DNA of 64,000 nt from Sulfurimonas denitrificans DSM 1251 (GTDB lineage Bacteria > Campylobacterota > Campylobacteria > Campylobacterales > Sulfurimonadaceae): positions 1,798,001-1,862,000 of the forward strand of contig NC_007575.1 in the NCBI RefSeq assembly GCF_000012965.1. The letters are read 5' to 3'. Made by a program: the position numbers and the translations under genes. The notes beneath the pieces were generated by a model that searched no databases, was not told the DNA's origin, and saw only the letters and a list, made by a program, of their open reading frames with translations. This document shows positions 5,691 to 14,175 of this stretch, in pieces; position 1 is the stretch's first letter, and each line of letters begins with the position of its first letter.

Positions 5691-6437
5691 TTATTTTAAA
5701 ATTGTATTGATTGTTTTGGTACTTAGGTTTATAAATTCTGCTATTTCACTTTTTGTATATCCATATTCAAAAGCTTTTTTAATATTTTCATTTCTGTTAA
5801 TATCACGGTCTTGTTCAAAAAAAGTTTCTAATCTTTTTTTGAGAACTTTTAAATTGCCCTCTTTTGTTGTTATAAGCTTTGGAGATTTATAAACTATATC
5901 TATAGCATCTATATCCATTTCACTACTTAAATAATCTGAGTATTCATCATAAGTCATCTCAAAAATCATAGAATCGTTTAAAAGTTCAAAGTAGTTGTGT
6001 TTATATTTCCATTGAAAAAAAGATTGGTATTTATAAAGAGCAACATCCTGTACCATATTTGCTTTTATGGGATTTCTCTCTATATACTTTGCTACTATCC
6101 AAAAATGAGCATCATCAAATAGGGGATATGATTTGTATCTACCCTGCCAAAGATGACCGCTTCTTGTGTACTTTTTGTTAAAGTATTTTGCATATTTATC
6201 ATTTACAAACTGCATAGCTTTAGAGAGATTGGTTTGTTTTGTTTCTAAAAGAATATGATAGTGATTTGTCATAAGACAAAATGCGTGGATAATGAGTTCA
6301 TAATCTTTGGAGGCTTTAAGTAAAAGATCTAAAAAAAACTCATAATCTTCTAGTTCAAGATAGATAGATCTTCTCTCTACTCCACGATTTACAATATGAT
6401 AATAACATGGTTCTTGGTATCGTTCTTTTCTTGGCAT
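5691..6437 (-). CDS. REP-associated tyrosine transposase (RAYT, Y1/HUH family), copy A
   Basis: This 248-residue protein has the hallmarks of the TnpA-REP family: YYHIVNRGVERR near the N-terminus, the metal-binding HUH motif as FCLMTNHYHILLE (H59 and H61), and YAKYFNKKY with GHLWQGRYKS around residues 82-104, which supplies the catalytic tyrosine. A C-terminal helix-turn-helix-like tail (YTKSEIAEFINLSTKTI) follows. Such enzymes act on short palindromic REP sequences. Copies of GGTGCCTGACACC start 55 bp beyond its start codon. Its 5' leader contains no strong ribosome binding site. Confidence 0.9.
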   Translation of the reverse strand: MPRKERYQEPCYYHIVNRGVERRSIYLELEDYEFFLDLLLKASKDYELIIHAFCLMTNHYHILLETKQTNLSKAMQFVNDKYAKYFNKKYTRSGHLWQGRYKSYPLFDDAHFWIVAKYIERNPIKANMVQDVALYKYQSFFQWKYKHNYFELLNDSMIFEMTYDEYSDYLSSEMDIDAIDIVYKSPKLITTKEGNLKVLKKRLETFFEQDRDINRNENIKKAFEYGYTKSEIAEFINLSTKTINTILK

Positions 6438-6491
6438 GTAGTATTATAGTGAAATATGTATTAATTTTAAATTAAGTTTTGTTCCCATAAT

Positions 6492-6538
6492 GGTGCCTGA
6501 CACCCCTTTTTCATGTTCCCATAATGGTGCCTGACACC
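6492..6538. repeat. REP-like palindrome GGTGCCTGACACC, two copies
   Basis: Copies at 6492 and 6526, each preceded by GTTCCCATAAT and followed by CCCTTTT. The GGTG/CACC arms with a CCTGA centre can form a small hairpin. They adjoin the 5' side of transposase copy A, as expected for RAYT substrates. Confidence 0.75.
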
Positions 6539-6544
6539 CCTTTT

Positions 6545-6895
6545 GAAAAACCTTGTCAAGTAGGCATTGCCGACCATTTGCCGACCAAATTGAGCTAAAG
6601 TCTCTTTAAAAGTGTCTTTAAACCCTCTTGGGTTTTGGGACGGGGTAAAAAAGATGAGAAATCCTTTTGATATAAGGCTTTGAGGTGTCTCTAAAACTAT
6701 TTTGGGACAGTAGGGGTAAAATCGCCCACCAATTGCCCACCATTTTAGGTCGTTTTAAGTTTGAAAGAAATTTACGAATTTTAGTAGATGTAACTGTTTG
6801 TAGCAAATGTGGGTGTTTGGGGTGGTTTTGGTGTATGTTGGATTGGTGGTTTTGAGTTGGGTTTTTGGTGTGTGGGTTGTGTGTGGTCGGCTAGA
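6545..6895. repeat. Element right end, copy 2 of 3 (diverged, without transposase)
   Basis: From GAAAAACCTTGTC this matches 5326-5570 almost base for base (GCCGACC pair at 6569, GCCCACC pair near 6727). It then diverges, but keeps the GTGTTTGGGGTGG and GGTCGGCT landmarks to about 6895. The transposase gene that follows the other two copies is missing. No coding region is supported here, although short open frames exist. Confidence 0.65.
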
Positions 6896-6930
6896 ATAGG
6901 TAAAGGAAAGTTTAAGGAAAGTCCCGTTTA

Positions 6931-7018
6931 GGTGCCTGACACCCTTTTTTTCCATAATGGCATAATGGTGCCTGACACCCCTTTTTTAAGTTTTGTTCCC
7001 ATAATGGTGCCTGACACC
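6931..7018. repeat. REP-like palindrome GGTGCCTGACACC, three copies
   Basis: Copies at 6931, 6967 and 7006. The first follows GTCCCGTTTA, the others CATAAT. All are followed by a T-run. They lie between the second right-end copy and direct repeat B. Confidence 0.75.
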
Positions 7019-7067
7019 CTTTTTGCTTTTTACTTATTTTTGCTCTTCATTATGATGTGCCGACCGC

Positions 7068-8295
7068 AATAGAAAAGTATGTGGGCTTGTTGGAAGTATA
7101 GTCAAGGGTGAAAAACCTTGTCAAGTAGGCATTGCCGACCATTTGCCGACCAAATTGAGCTAAAGTCTCTTTAAAAGTGTCTTTAAACCCTCTTGGGTTT
7201 TGGGACGGGGTAAAAAAGATGAGAAATCCTTTTGATATAAGGCTTTGAGGTGTCTCTAAAACTATTTTGGGACAGTAGGGGTAAAATCGCCCACCAATTG
7301 CCCACCATTTTAGGTCGTTTTAAGTTTGAAAGAAATTTATGAATTTTAGAAGTTGTTACTTGTTGTAGCAGATTTGAGTGTTTGGGGTGGTTTTAGGTGT
7401 CTTTGAAATATATTGTTTGGGTGTGAAATGTGTTGGTTTTTTGGTGTGTTGCGTTTGGTGGTGGTCGGCTGGGATTATTTTAAAATTGTATTGATTGTTT
7501 TGGTACTTAGGTTTATAAATTCTGCTATTTCACTTTTTGTATATCCATACTCAAAAGCTTTTTTAATATTTTCATTTCTGTTAATATCACGGTCTTGTTC
7601 AAAAAAAGTTTCTAATCTTTTTTTGAGAACTTTTAAATTGCCCTCTTTTGTTGTTATAAGCTTTGGAGATTTATAAACTATATCTATAGCATCTATATCC
7701 ATTTCACTACTTAAATAATCTGAGTATTCATCATAAGTCATCTCAAAAATCATAGAATCGTTTAAAAGTTCAAAGTAGTTGTGTTTATATTTCCATTGAA
7801 AAAAAGATTGGTATTTATAAATAGCAACATCCTGTACCATATTTGCTTTTATGGGATTTCTCTCTATATACTTTGCTACTATCCAAAAATGAGCATCATC
7901 AAATAGGGGATATGATTTGTATCTACCCTGCCAAAGATGACCGCTTCTTGTGTACTTTTTGTTAAAGTATTTTGCATATTTATCATTTACAAACTGCATA
8001 GCTTTAGAGAGATTGGTTTGTTTTGTTTCTAAAAGAATATGATAGTGATTTGTCATAAGACAAAATGCGTGGATAATGAGTTCATAATCTTTGGAGGCTT
8101 TAAGTAAAAGATCTAAAAAAAACTCATAATCTTCTAGTTCAAGATAGATAGATCTTCTCTCTACTCCACGATTTACAATATGATAATAACATGGTTCTTG
8201 GTATCGTTCTTTTCTTGGCATGTAGTATTATAGTGAAATATGTATTAATTTTAAATTAAGTTTTGTTCCCATAATGGTGCCTGACACCCCTTTTT
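7068..8295. repeat. 1.23-kb direct repeat, copy B (element right end + RAYT)
   Basis: Second copy of 5284-6511. It is preceded by an extra GCCGACC at 7060. The copy carries the third right-end segment (GCCGACC pair from 7134, GCCCACC pair from 7289) and the second transposase gene. Confidence 0.85.
7475..8221 (-). CDS. REP-associated tyrosine transposase (RAYT, Y1/HUH family), copy B
   Basis: Identical in length to copy A at 5691-6437 and differing by one residue (Ile for Leu in DVAIYKY). The HUH motif NHYH and the YAKYFNKKY segment are intact, so it is predicted active. Six REP-like palindromes follow on its 5' side between 8276 and 8602. RAYT genes are usually single-copy domesticated genes, so two near-identical intact copies 1.8 kb apart point to recent tandem duplication rather than ordinary transposition. 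Confidence 0.9.
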   Translation of the reverse strand: MPRKERYQEPCYYHIVNRGVERRSIYLELEDYEFFLDLLLKASKDYELIIHAFCLMTNHYHILLETKQTNLSKAMQFVNDKYAKYFNKKYTRSGHLWQGRYKSYPLFDDAHFWIVAKYIERNPIKANMVQDVAIYKYQSFFQWKYKHNYFELLNDSMIFEMTYDEYSDYLSSEMDIDAIDIVYKSPKLITTKEGNLKVLKKRLETFFEQDRDINRNENIKKAFEYGYTKSEIAEFINLSTKTINTILK

Positions 8296-8602
8296 TGCAA
8301 AAAGAGAGAAAAGAAGAAGAAAGGAAAAATTAAGTTTTATTCCTGTTTAGGTGCCTGACACCCTTTTTTAAGCAGAAGTAAAAGATTAATAAAAAACTAA
8401 GAAAAGTTTCAAAAGAGTGCCTGACACCCTTTTTTTGGTATCGTTCTTTTCTTGGCATGTAGTATTATAGTGAAATATGTATTAATTTTAAATTAAGTTT
8501 TGTTCCCATAATGGTGCCTGACACCCTTTTTCAAAGAAAAAAATAAGAAAAGTTTCAAAAGCGTGCCTGACACCCTTTTTTCCTGTTTAGGTGCCTGACA
8601 CC
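8276..8602. repeat. REP-like palindrome cluster, six copies
   Basis: GGTGCCTGACACC at 8276, 8350, 8513 and 8590, with one-base variants at 8416 (AGTGCC...) and 8562 (CGTGCC...). Leaders fall into three types: GTTCCCATAAT, TCCTGTTTA, and AAGTTTCAAAAG. The 8222-8725 gap is filled by these repeats, a transposase 5'-end fragment and a terminator. Confidence 0.75.
8435..8525 (-). pseudogene. Third partial copy of the RAYT 5' end and leader
   Basis: 8435-8525 repeats 8198-8288: the first seven or so codons of the transposase, its start codon (CAT at 8456-8458 on the plus strand), the AT-rich leader and the GGTGCCTGACACC palindrome. The rest of the gene is absent. It shows that RAYT-proximal sequence has been copied repeatedly at this spot. 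Confidence 0.7.
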
Positions 8603-8620
8603 CTTTTTAAGAAAGCAGAA

Positions 8621-8650
8621 AGCCCCACTCCGAAGAGTGAGGCTTTGAGT
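8621..8650 (-). terminator. Rho-independent terminator of the S-layer-like gene
   Basis: AGCCCCACTC and GAGTGAGGCT form a 10-bp stem with one mismatch around a CGAA loop, 80 bp beyond the stop codon at 8726. On the minus strand it is followed by a T-rich stretch. Confidence 0.7.
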
Positions 8651-8725
8651 TTCTCCTTTGGACTTTTAAGGGTCTTTGGGGAGAGGTTTTAAACTTTACT
8701 TTTGAGGGTAGAGTTTGAGTTTGGA

Positions 8726-11700
8726 TTATAGACTGATTATGTCTAATGTTCCGTTTGTTGTACTGTATGATGCAGTTGAAAGATCAACTAGACCATTTAT
8801 TTTAATGATAGTATCTGCACCATTATCAAATACGCCATTGTTACTAACATCTTGAACGATATAAGTTGCTGCAGTAGCACCTGTACCAATTTGGAACCAA
8901 GCGATACCTGAAGTATTACCAGTATTTGCAACTGATGCAGCTTCTTGAGCATATTGTTCTAGAGTTGAGTTAGGGTCAAGTGTAATTTTTGATGAAACAA
9001 AGTTAGTTGCAGCAGTGTTAAACTTGATAGTTTCACCAACAGCTAAATCTGTAATATAAGCACCTGCACCTGAGTTTGCAGCTAAGAATCCACTTACATC
9101 AAATGTATCAATACCGTTTCCACCTGTTAATTGAACAAAGCTTGCAACGCTTCCAGATACGATAAGTGTATCATTACCGTCTCCACCGATAGCAACATCA
9201 TTTGCACCTTTAAGTGTAATAGTGTCATTAGCAGATCCACCTGTTACAGTTGTAGCACCTGTATCGCTTGCATTAGTTGTAACAGTAATAGCACCTGTCA
9301 TAGTTGATGCATTGATAGTTGCAACTTCAGTTGTAGCAGCACTTAATGTTAACGTTAAGTTACCAGCTCCATCAACTTTTAATAATGTTGCTTTATTAGC
9401 ATCAATTGCTAAAGTGTTTGTAGAAACATTTTCAACAGTTCCCGTTTTAGTTAAATCTGTATCGTTTGCAGTAATATTGATTGTTTCAATATTATTAGCT
9501 TTGAATGAACCAAGATTCGCACCCGTTGTACCGTTTGTAACAACATTAACTACATCTGTAAGACCAGTGTCTGTAGTAAGTTTTGCTTCTACACTACCAG
9601 CTTTATCTAATTGAACTGTTGCGTTTGCAAGCATTTTATCAAATAATATACCTACATTAGCTACAGCGATAGTAGTGCCTCCTGTAGTATCATTATATGC
9701 AACACCTTGAAGTGTATTACTTAAATCATCAGCAGCTAGTACTAAGTCTGCAGCACCAGTAGCAGTTACTTTTCCTGCACCAAGTGCAACAGCTTTAGAA
9801 TCCACTGCAGCATTAATCGCTGTGTTAAAGTCTCCTATAGCTGTCCCTGCTAAAGTAGCAGTATAAAGAGTACCATTGTAAACGAAAGTAAATGTTTCAC
9901 CTGATGTAGCAGCAGTAACAGCGCCAGTAAATGTAGAACCTGATGTACCATTACTTATAACATAGTTGATAGCATCCATGTTCTCTAGCTTAACTGTAGC
10001 TGCTGTTGCTACTGTACCAACACTTAATCTTTCAAATCCACTGATTTTATCTGCGAATAGTTTATCACTTGCAGTTAAAGAAGCTGCACTTGCTGCTGCC
10101 ATAGCGATTGTGTCTTTAGTACCTGTTCCAGCTTTAACTTCAACAGTTGGTACTACTACAGTTCCAACTAATGTTAATTTGTTATCACCGTTTCCTAAGT
10201 CGATTGCTTTAGTTGCAGTTGTACCTATTGTTACCATATCGTTACCAGCACCACCAGTGTAAGTAGCATTTGTAGCATCGATAGTAGTAGTTACAGTACC
10301 TGTAGTTCCTGTTGTTGTAACAGAAGTGATATTAGCAGATTCTGAACCTTCTAATGTAAGACCAGCAGTACCTGTAACAGTTACTGTTTTAAGTCCTGAA
10401 CCTACAGAAGCAGCAGATAAGTTTAGTAAGCCTGTACCATCAACATTTAATGTTTCAAGTCCATTGTCTGTATTTACTAATTTAACATTGTTAGCTCCAG
10501 TTGAAGTAACATTTAAAGTTTTTGGAGCAGCTGTAAATGTTAAATCTGATGCAACAGCAGTACCATTAAGGTTTAAATCATATCCTACATTTGAAAGTGT
10601 AAGAGCTAGCGTGTCTGCAGTGTCTGCAACTGTCAAATCAACTGTTTCAGCTACATTTGATAGGTTAAGTGTTGCAAGTTTAGTTGTAGCAAGTGCTGTT
10701 GTACCAATATCAGAAGTTGCACCATAACTATCAAGAGTGATAGATGTTAATGTGTGAGCAGCATTATCGTCAATTAAAACTTTACCTGCAGTAACACCCA
10801 TAACACCTGTTTTAGCAACAACAGCATCTACAGCAGCTACTAAAGCACCAACAGAAGATACACCAACAGATGCTCCATTGTTTGTAATTGCAGTTGCAGT
10901 GCTAAGTGAAGTTGAGAACACTACTTTAGAGTGTGTTGAATCTACAACTGTTGCTGTTGCAGCAGAAGTGAATTTGTCAGCCGTTATAATTGTAGCACCA
11001 TCAGAATAAACACCTAATGTTGCAGCAGCATTACCTTGCTTATCACCAGCTACTAAGCTAACGAATGCAGATGCAGCTTCAGCAGCAGTTAATATTTTGT
11101 TTGCTGTGAATGTAAGAGTTCCACCGTTGATAGCTAATGAAGCTACTGCTCCCTTTGCCATATCTGTGAAAGTAATTTCTTGAGTTCCTGCAGTTCCAGC
11201 TTTAGCTATAACTGCATCTATTTTATTTACTGCAGTATCTTGCTTAACTGTTACATTAGTTGTAGTAGCACCTGCAACTATAGTTACAGCACCTTGAGTG
11301 ATTGTGTTGTTACCAGTATCAGTTGCAGCAGCAGAAGCATCACTTGTAGCTACTTGTGTTACAGAGATAGTTTTACCACCAGTTACGCCAATAGCACTTA
11401 ATGTTGAGTCAGCTGTTGCAGCTGTATATGCAGCACCTGTTTGGTTAACTACTACATCACCTACTGGAGCAGTTCCACCAGTACCAACAGCTATAGTGTC
11501 AGCATTTGTACCAGCAGCTGTACCCATTTTAGTAGCATTAACTGTTACATCTTTAGCACCAAAAATAGTGTTAGCAAGAGTTGAAGCACCTACATTATCT
11601 TCTGAAATTGCAGCAGTAACATTAGTAGTTGCAGCAGCAGTAGCAGTTATTGCACCAGCACCAGCTTTAACAATTTTTAAATCTGTTAAATCAGTAATAG

Positions 11701-12160
11701 CTGAAGTATTGATATTAGCACCTAAAGTAGCAGTAACTTCAATAACTTCTACATTACTCATGCTAGGAGTAAGAATAGCAGTAGTAGCTATAGTATCTGT
11801 AGAAATCTTAAGTGTATCTACACCATTACCACCATTTACTGCATCAAGTGAACTTAATGTATTTAATTCTGCAGAAGTAGAGATTGAACCATTGAAAGTG
11901 TCATTAGCCTCAGTACCTACTAAGTTGTCAAGACCTTTAGTTAAATTAAAAGTCTCACCAACATTAATAGCCCCAGAAACTGCTTCAGTTGCAGCATCAA
12001 CTGTTGCATGATCAGAAGTGATATTTGCTAATTGAGCAGTAGCGATATCATCAGAAACACCATCAACGATAACAGCTTGAACAGCAAATTCTGCTTGGTT
12101 AGCTAAACGAATACCATCAGTATTACCTGTTGCGCCAGCTGCTTCTAACATTGCTTTCAT
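8726..12160 (-). CDS. Large S-layer/RTX-like surface protein, main part downstream of a frameshift
   Basis: The 1144-residue open frame is Thr/Ala/Val/Asn/Asp/Gly-rich, almost free of Cys, Trp and Arg, and built of repetitive beta-strand units. Near the C-terminus it has glycine-Asp repeats of the RTX type (GGSANDTITL, IGGDGNDTLIV, GGNGIDTFDV), which suggests Ca-binding and type I secretion. The frame really begins upstream at 12483: just before its first Met it reads QLDNSSVTGYTRGNI, which continues the DUF4214 domain of the adjacent frame. So the annotated Met at 12160 is not a true start. The neighbouring polysaccharide export genes fit a surface-anchored layer. A truncated paralogue lies at 1-1380. 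Exact family (S-layer versus RTX adhesin) is uncertain. Confidence 0.75.
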   Translation of the reverse strand: MKAMLEAAGATGNTDGIRLANQAEFAVQAVIVDGVSDDIATAQLANITSDHATVDAATEAVSGAINVGETFNLTKGLDNLVGTEANDTFNGSISTSAELNTLSSLDAVNGGNGVDTLKISTDTIATTAILTPSMSNVEVIEVTATLGANINTSAITDLTDLKIVKAGAGAITATAAATTNVTAAISEDNVGASTLANTIFGAKDVTVNATKMGTAAGTNADTIAVGTGGTAPVGDVVVNQTGAAYTAATADSTLSAIGVTGGKTISVTQVATSDASAAATDTGNNTITQGAVTIVAGATTTNVTVKQDTAVNKIDAVIAKAGTAGTQEITFTDMAKGAVASLAINGGTLTFTANKILTAAEAASAFVSLVAGDKQGNAAATLGVYSDGATIITADKFTSAATATVVDSTHSKVVFSTSLSTATAITNNGASVGVSSVGALVAAVDAVVAKTGVMGVTAGKVLIDDNAAHTLTSITLDSYGATSDIGTTALATTKLATLNLSNVAETVDLTVADTADTLALTLSNVGYDLNLNGTAVASDLTFTAAPKTLNVTSTGANNVKLVNTDNGLETLNVDGTGLLNLSAASVGSGLKTVTVTGTAGLTLEGSESANITSVTTTGTTGTVTTTIDATNATYTGGAGNDMVTIGTTATKAIDLGNGDNKLTLVGTVVVPTVEVKAGTGTKDTIAMAAASAASLTASDKLFADKISGFERLSVGTVATAATVKLENMDAINYVISNGTSGSTFTGAVTAATSGETFTFVYNGTLYTATLAGTAIGDFNTAINAAVDSKAVALGAGKVTATGAADLVLAADDLSNTLQGVAYNDTTGGTTIAVANVGILFDKMLANATVQLDKAGSVEAKLTTDTGLTDVVNVVTNGTTGANLGSFKANNIETINITANDTDLTKTGTVENVSTNTLAIDANKATLLKVDGAGNLTLTLSAATTEVATINASTMTGAITVTTNASDTGATTVTGGSANDTITLKGANDVAIGGDGNDTLIVSGSVASFVQLTGGNGIDTFDVSGFLAANSGAGAYITDLAVGETIKFNTAATNFVSSKITLDPNSTLEQYAQEAASVANTGNTSGIAWFQIGTGATAATYIVQDVSNNGVFDNGADTIIKINGLVDLSTASYSTTNGTLDIISL

Positions 12161-12198
12161 GATATTACCACGAGTATAACCTGTAACAGAAGAGTTAT

Positions 12199-12483
12199 CT
12201 AGTTGGCTAACCAGTTCTCAAGTCCACCAGCATCTGGTGTTCTACCGAATACATTTGAATATATTTTTGTAATATATTCATCATTTGTCATAGCTGAAGG
12301 ATACTTAGCTTTATATTCAGCTTGATTTGAGAAATCTTCTGAGATTTGCTTATAAGTCATCAAACCTGCTGTGTATTGATTCATCCAGTTTGAAAGACCT
12401 GCCGCGTCCGGTGCTCTATTGAAAGCTGCGATGTAAATTTTTGTAATTTCCAAACGAGCTATTGAAATTGTATCTAGTGCCAT
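12199..12483 (-). CDS. DUF4214 N-terminal part of the S-layer-like protein, cut by frameshift
   Basis: This 94-residue frame starts MALDTISIARLEITKIYIAAF with a ribosome binding site (AGGAGA) and holds two DUF4214-type repeats (FNRAPDAAGLSNWMNQ, FGRTPDAGGLENWL). It ends in LAN and a stop, where family members continue with QLD...VTRGN. That continuation is present one frame over (Q-L-D-N-S-S-V-T), so one base is missing or two are extra between about 12199 and 12207. With the frame restored, the product would be about 1250 residues. DUF4214 is common in secreted RTX-type and S-layer-like proteins. Sequencing error, real inactivation or programmed shift are all possible. Confidence 0.75.
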   Translation of the reverse strand: MALDTISIARLEITKIYIAAFNRAPDAAGLSNWMNQYTAGLMTYKQISEDFSNQAEYKAKYPSAMTNDEYITKIYSNVFGRTPDAGGLENWLAN

Positions 12484-12503
12484 ATATTCTCCTTTTTAAT
12501 TTT

Positions 12504-12517
12504 AGTGTGATCACACT
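12504..12517. promoter_or_regulatory. 14-bp perfect palindrome in the S-layer gene leader
   Basis: AGTGTGATCACACT lies 21 bp upstream of the start codon, between the predicted transcription start and the ribosome binding site. It could be a repressor operator or a stabilising 5' hairpin in the mRNA. It resembles half of a CRP-type site but lacks the 6-bp spacer. Confidence 0.4.
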
Positions 12518-12535
12518 TAAATATTTAGCGATAAC

Positions 12536-12564
12536 ATACTAACTCATTTTTGCTTATATGTCAA
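12536..12564 (-). promoter_or_regulatory. Sigma70-type promoter of the S-layer-like gene
   Basis: On the minus strand TTGACA (12564-12559) is followed after 17 bp by TAGTAT (12541-12536). This is the only clear -35/-10 pair in the 186-bp gap before the gene. Transcription would start near 12529, giving a leader of about 46 bases. Confidence 0.5.
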
Positions 12565-12669
12565 GCAAATCTCATATATAAAGCTTCTTTTATATAGCAA
12601 AAATTTGTTTTTTATAATCAGCGATTAGTTGATGTAAAGAGAAGTTTTAAGCTAATGGATAAAAGTGTC

Positions 12670-14160
12670 TCATTTTATCTCTAAAGCAAAGCAGAGAGAG
12701 GAGGTTGAATCCATTTTTTGAAACCAAGTTACGCTTTCTTGAACCATATCTGCTTTGATGAGATAGTGCCCCCTTTGCAACCCTTTTTTTATCTCTAAAT
12801 ATAGAGGTATTGTTACTCCACTACTTATAGCATGTGGAAGTGGTGTTCTGATACCATCACTTAGCAGAATTTGTCCTTCTTTGGACTCTATATGATAAGA
12901 TAAATTTATGCTGTATGCACCTGAACTTAGATGTTGCCATGTTTGGTTGCTCGTGTTTGTAACTTTGAGGTGGATTTTACACTCTTTGTTCTCTTCGCAG
13001 TATAGAGGGAGTTCTTCTTGTAGCTCTATCTTTGCTTTATACTCTGTTAGTGGGGCTGCTTTATCTTTGAAGTCTTCTGCTTTAAAAGGAGCTAACCAAT
13101 CAAAAGTGGCAATATCAAGAGTGTTGTTTTTATACTCTTTTAGTAGTTTTAAATCATGTTTTAGAAGAGCGCCATGTGGTGCACCCCAAACTACAACTAC
13201 AGGAAGAAGTAGATAGAGGGCTACTAAAAGATAGGTTGTGTTTTGTTTTATCTTCTGCCATAGCTCTTTGTCCATCATAACCCAAAAAAAGAGCGATGGA
13301 AAGAGTACAATCAAGCCTACTCTTGTTTGGTCACCAACAATTGCTGTGAGAGAGAAAACTACTGCAACTGCAACTAGAAATGGCCAAAGTTTTTTGGCAT
13401 TTGTTGCAACTACTATCCAGCCTACTCCTAGCAGTGAATAGAGGATAGTAAAGGATGATGATTTGAACATGGATAAAAAAAGTTCTAGATTGTTTTGTAG
13501 GTAGCTGTTTCTATCTCCACTTAAACCTACGTTCATAAAATAGAACCAAAAGCTTAAGAGAAGTTTTCCTGCTAAAATAGATAGAGTAATAATGGCTAAA
13601 CGTTTTAATAGTGATAAGTGTTGTTTATCTTTTGAGATAAGATAAGAGAGTGTGAGAGAGCCTGAGAGAAGTAAAAAGGCAGAGAAACCTTGTTCAAAAT
13701 GTTGAAGCCCTAGCAAAATGGCGGGTAAGATAACTATGGGGCGATTTAGAGATAGCATGATTAGTAGCATTAGCAGCAGAGTCATACCATCCATTCCAAC
13801 CCAATAAAATGGAATCATAAAGAGAGGGAAGGTAACTGCTAGTAGTAACTTATGCTGATGAATCGCTACTTCTTTACCATGGTGGTATATAAACCAGATA
13901 GCAAACACAATGAAGAACAGAGTAGAGATAAATAGTGTGTAGAGAGCGTATGCTAGTAGTGATTTTCCACCTAGAAGCTTAAATAATAGAGGCTCAAAAT
14001 AGTTTGTATAGATATAGTGAGCATTTGGATCATCAAAGGGAACTTTAGTAAGGCTTTGAGAGACCATATGTTGCATACTAAGGTTTGGCATAGCCCAGAT
14101 GCCTGTGTTGGCGATTACTATGAAAAGTGAGAGAAGAGTAATCGCTACAATATGTTTCAT
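12670..14160 (-). CDS. Polytopic inner-membrane protein of unknown function
   Basis: This 496-residue protein starts with a hydrophobic segment (MKHIVAITLLSLFIVIANTGI) and has about nine more membrane spans to residue 330. A soluble C-terminal domain of about 160 residues then has a beta-rich look (SGAYSINLSYHIES, SGVTIPLYLEIKKGL). After the first span there is an external loop with FDDPNAHYIYTNYFEPLLFKLL. The topology resembles GT-C-type glycosyltransferases or polymerases, but no diagnostic motif was recognised. It lies between the two-domain glycosyltransferase and the S-layer gene, on the same strand, so a role in surface glycan or S-layer glycosylation is plausible but unproven. Confidence 0.6.
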   Translation of the reverse strand: MKHIVAITLLSLFIVIANTGIWAMPNLSMQHMVSQSLTKVPFDDPNAHYIYTNYFEPLLFKLLGGKSLLAYALYTLFISTLFFIVFAIWFIYHHGKEVAIHQHKLLLAVTFPLFMIPFYWVGMDGMTLLLMLLIMLSLNRPIVILPAILLGLQHFEQGFSAFLLLSGSLTLSYLISKDKQHLSLLKRLAIITLSILAGKLLLSFWFYFMNVGLSGDRNSYLQNNLELFLSMFKSSSFTILYSLLGVGWIVVATNAKKLWPFLVAVAVVFSLTAIVGDQTRVGLIVLFPSLFFWVMMDKELWQKIKQNTTYLLVALYLLLPVVVVWGAPHGALLKHDLKLLKEYKNNTLDIATFDWLAPFKAEDFKDKAAPLTEYKAKIELQEELPLYCEENKECKIHLKVTNTSNQTWQHLSSGAYSINLSYHIESKEGQILLSDGIRTPLPHAISSGVTIPLYLEIKKGLQRGHYLIKADMVQESVTWFQKMDSTSSLCFALEIK

Positions 14161-14175
14161 CTGTTTTTCTTTGTT

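Larger units (their letters stand above)
5284..6511. repeat. 1.23-kb direct repeat, copy A (element right end + RAYT)
   Basis: Nearly identical to 7068-8295, at a constant offset of 1784 bp. The repeat starts at AATAGAAAAGTATG and ends in the T-run after a GGTGCCTGACACC palindrome. It contains the element right end and a complete transposase gene. The two encoded transposases differ at one residue (DVALYKY versus DVAIYKY), so the duplication is recent. Confidence 0.85.

Noticed and set aside
5629-5892. Plus-strand frame of 87 residues present twice (also 7413-7676).
   Set aside because: Present twice only because it lies in the duplicated block, and it is antisense to the 3' end of the RAYT gene. 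It has no ribosome binding site.
6618-6955. Two minus-strand frames in the second right-end copy.
   Set aside because: They lie in repeat-derived non-coding sequence and are not conserved in the other two copies of the same block.
65-12011. Long plus-strand open frames rich in Val/Ala/Pro/Ser at 65-700, 9222-9614, 9966-10727 and 11298-12011.
   Set aside because: They are the complementary-strand shadow of the Thr/Ala/Val-rich surface-protein genes, whose codons (ACT, GCA, GTA) read as Val/Cys/Ala-type codons on the other strand. They have no ribosome binding sites or recognisable domains.
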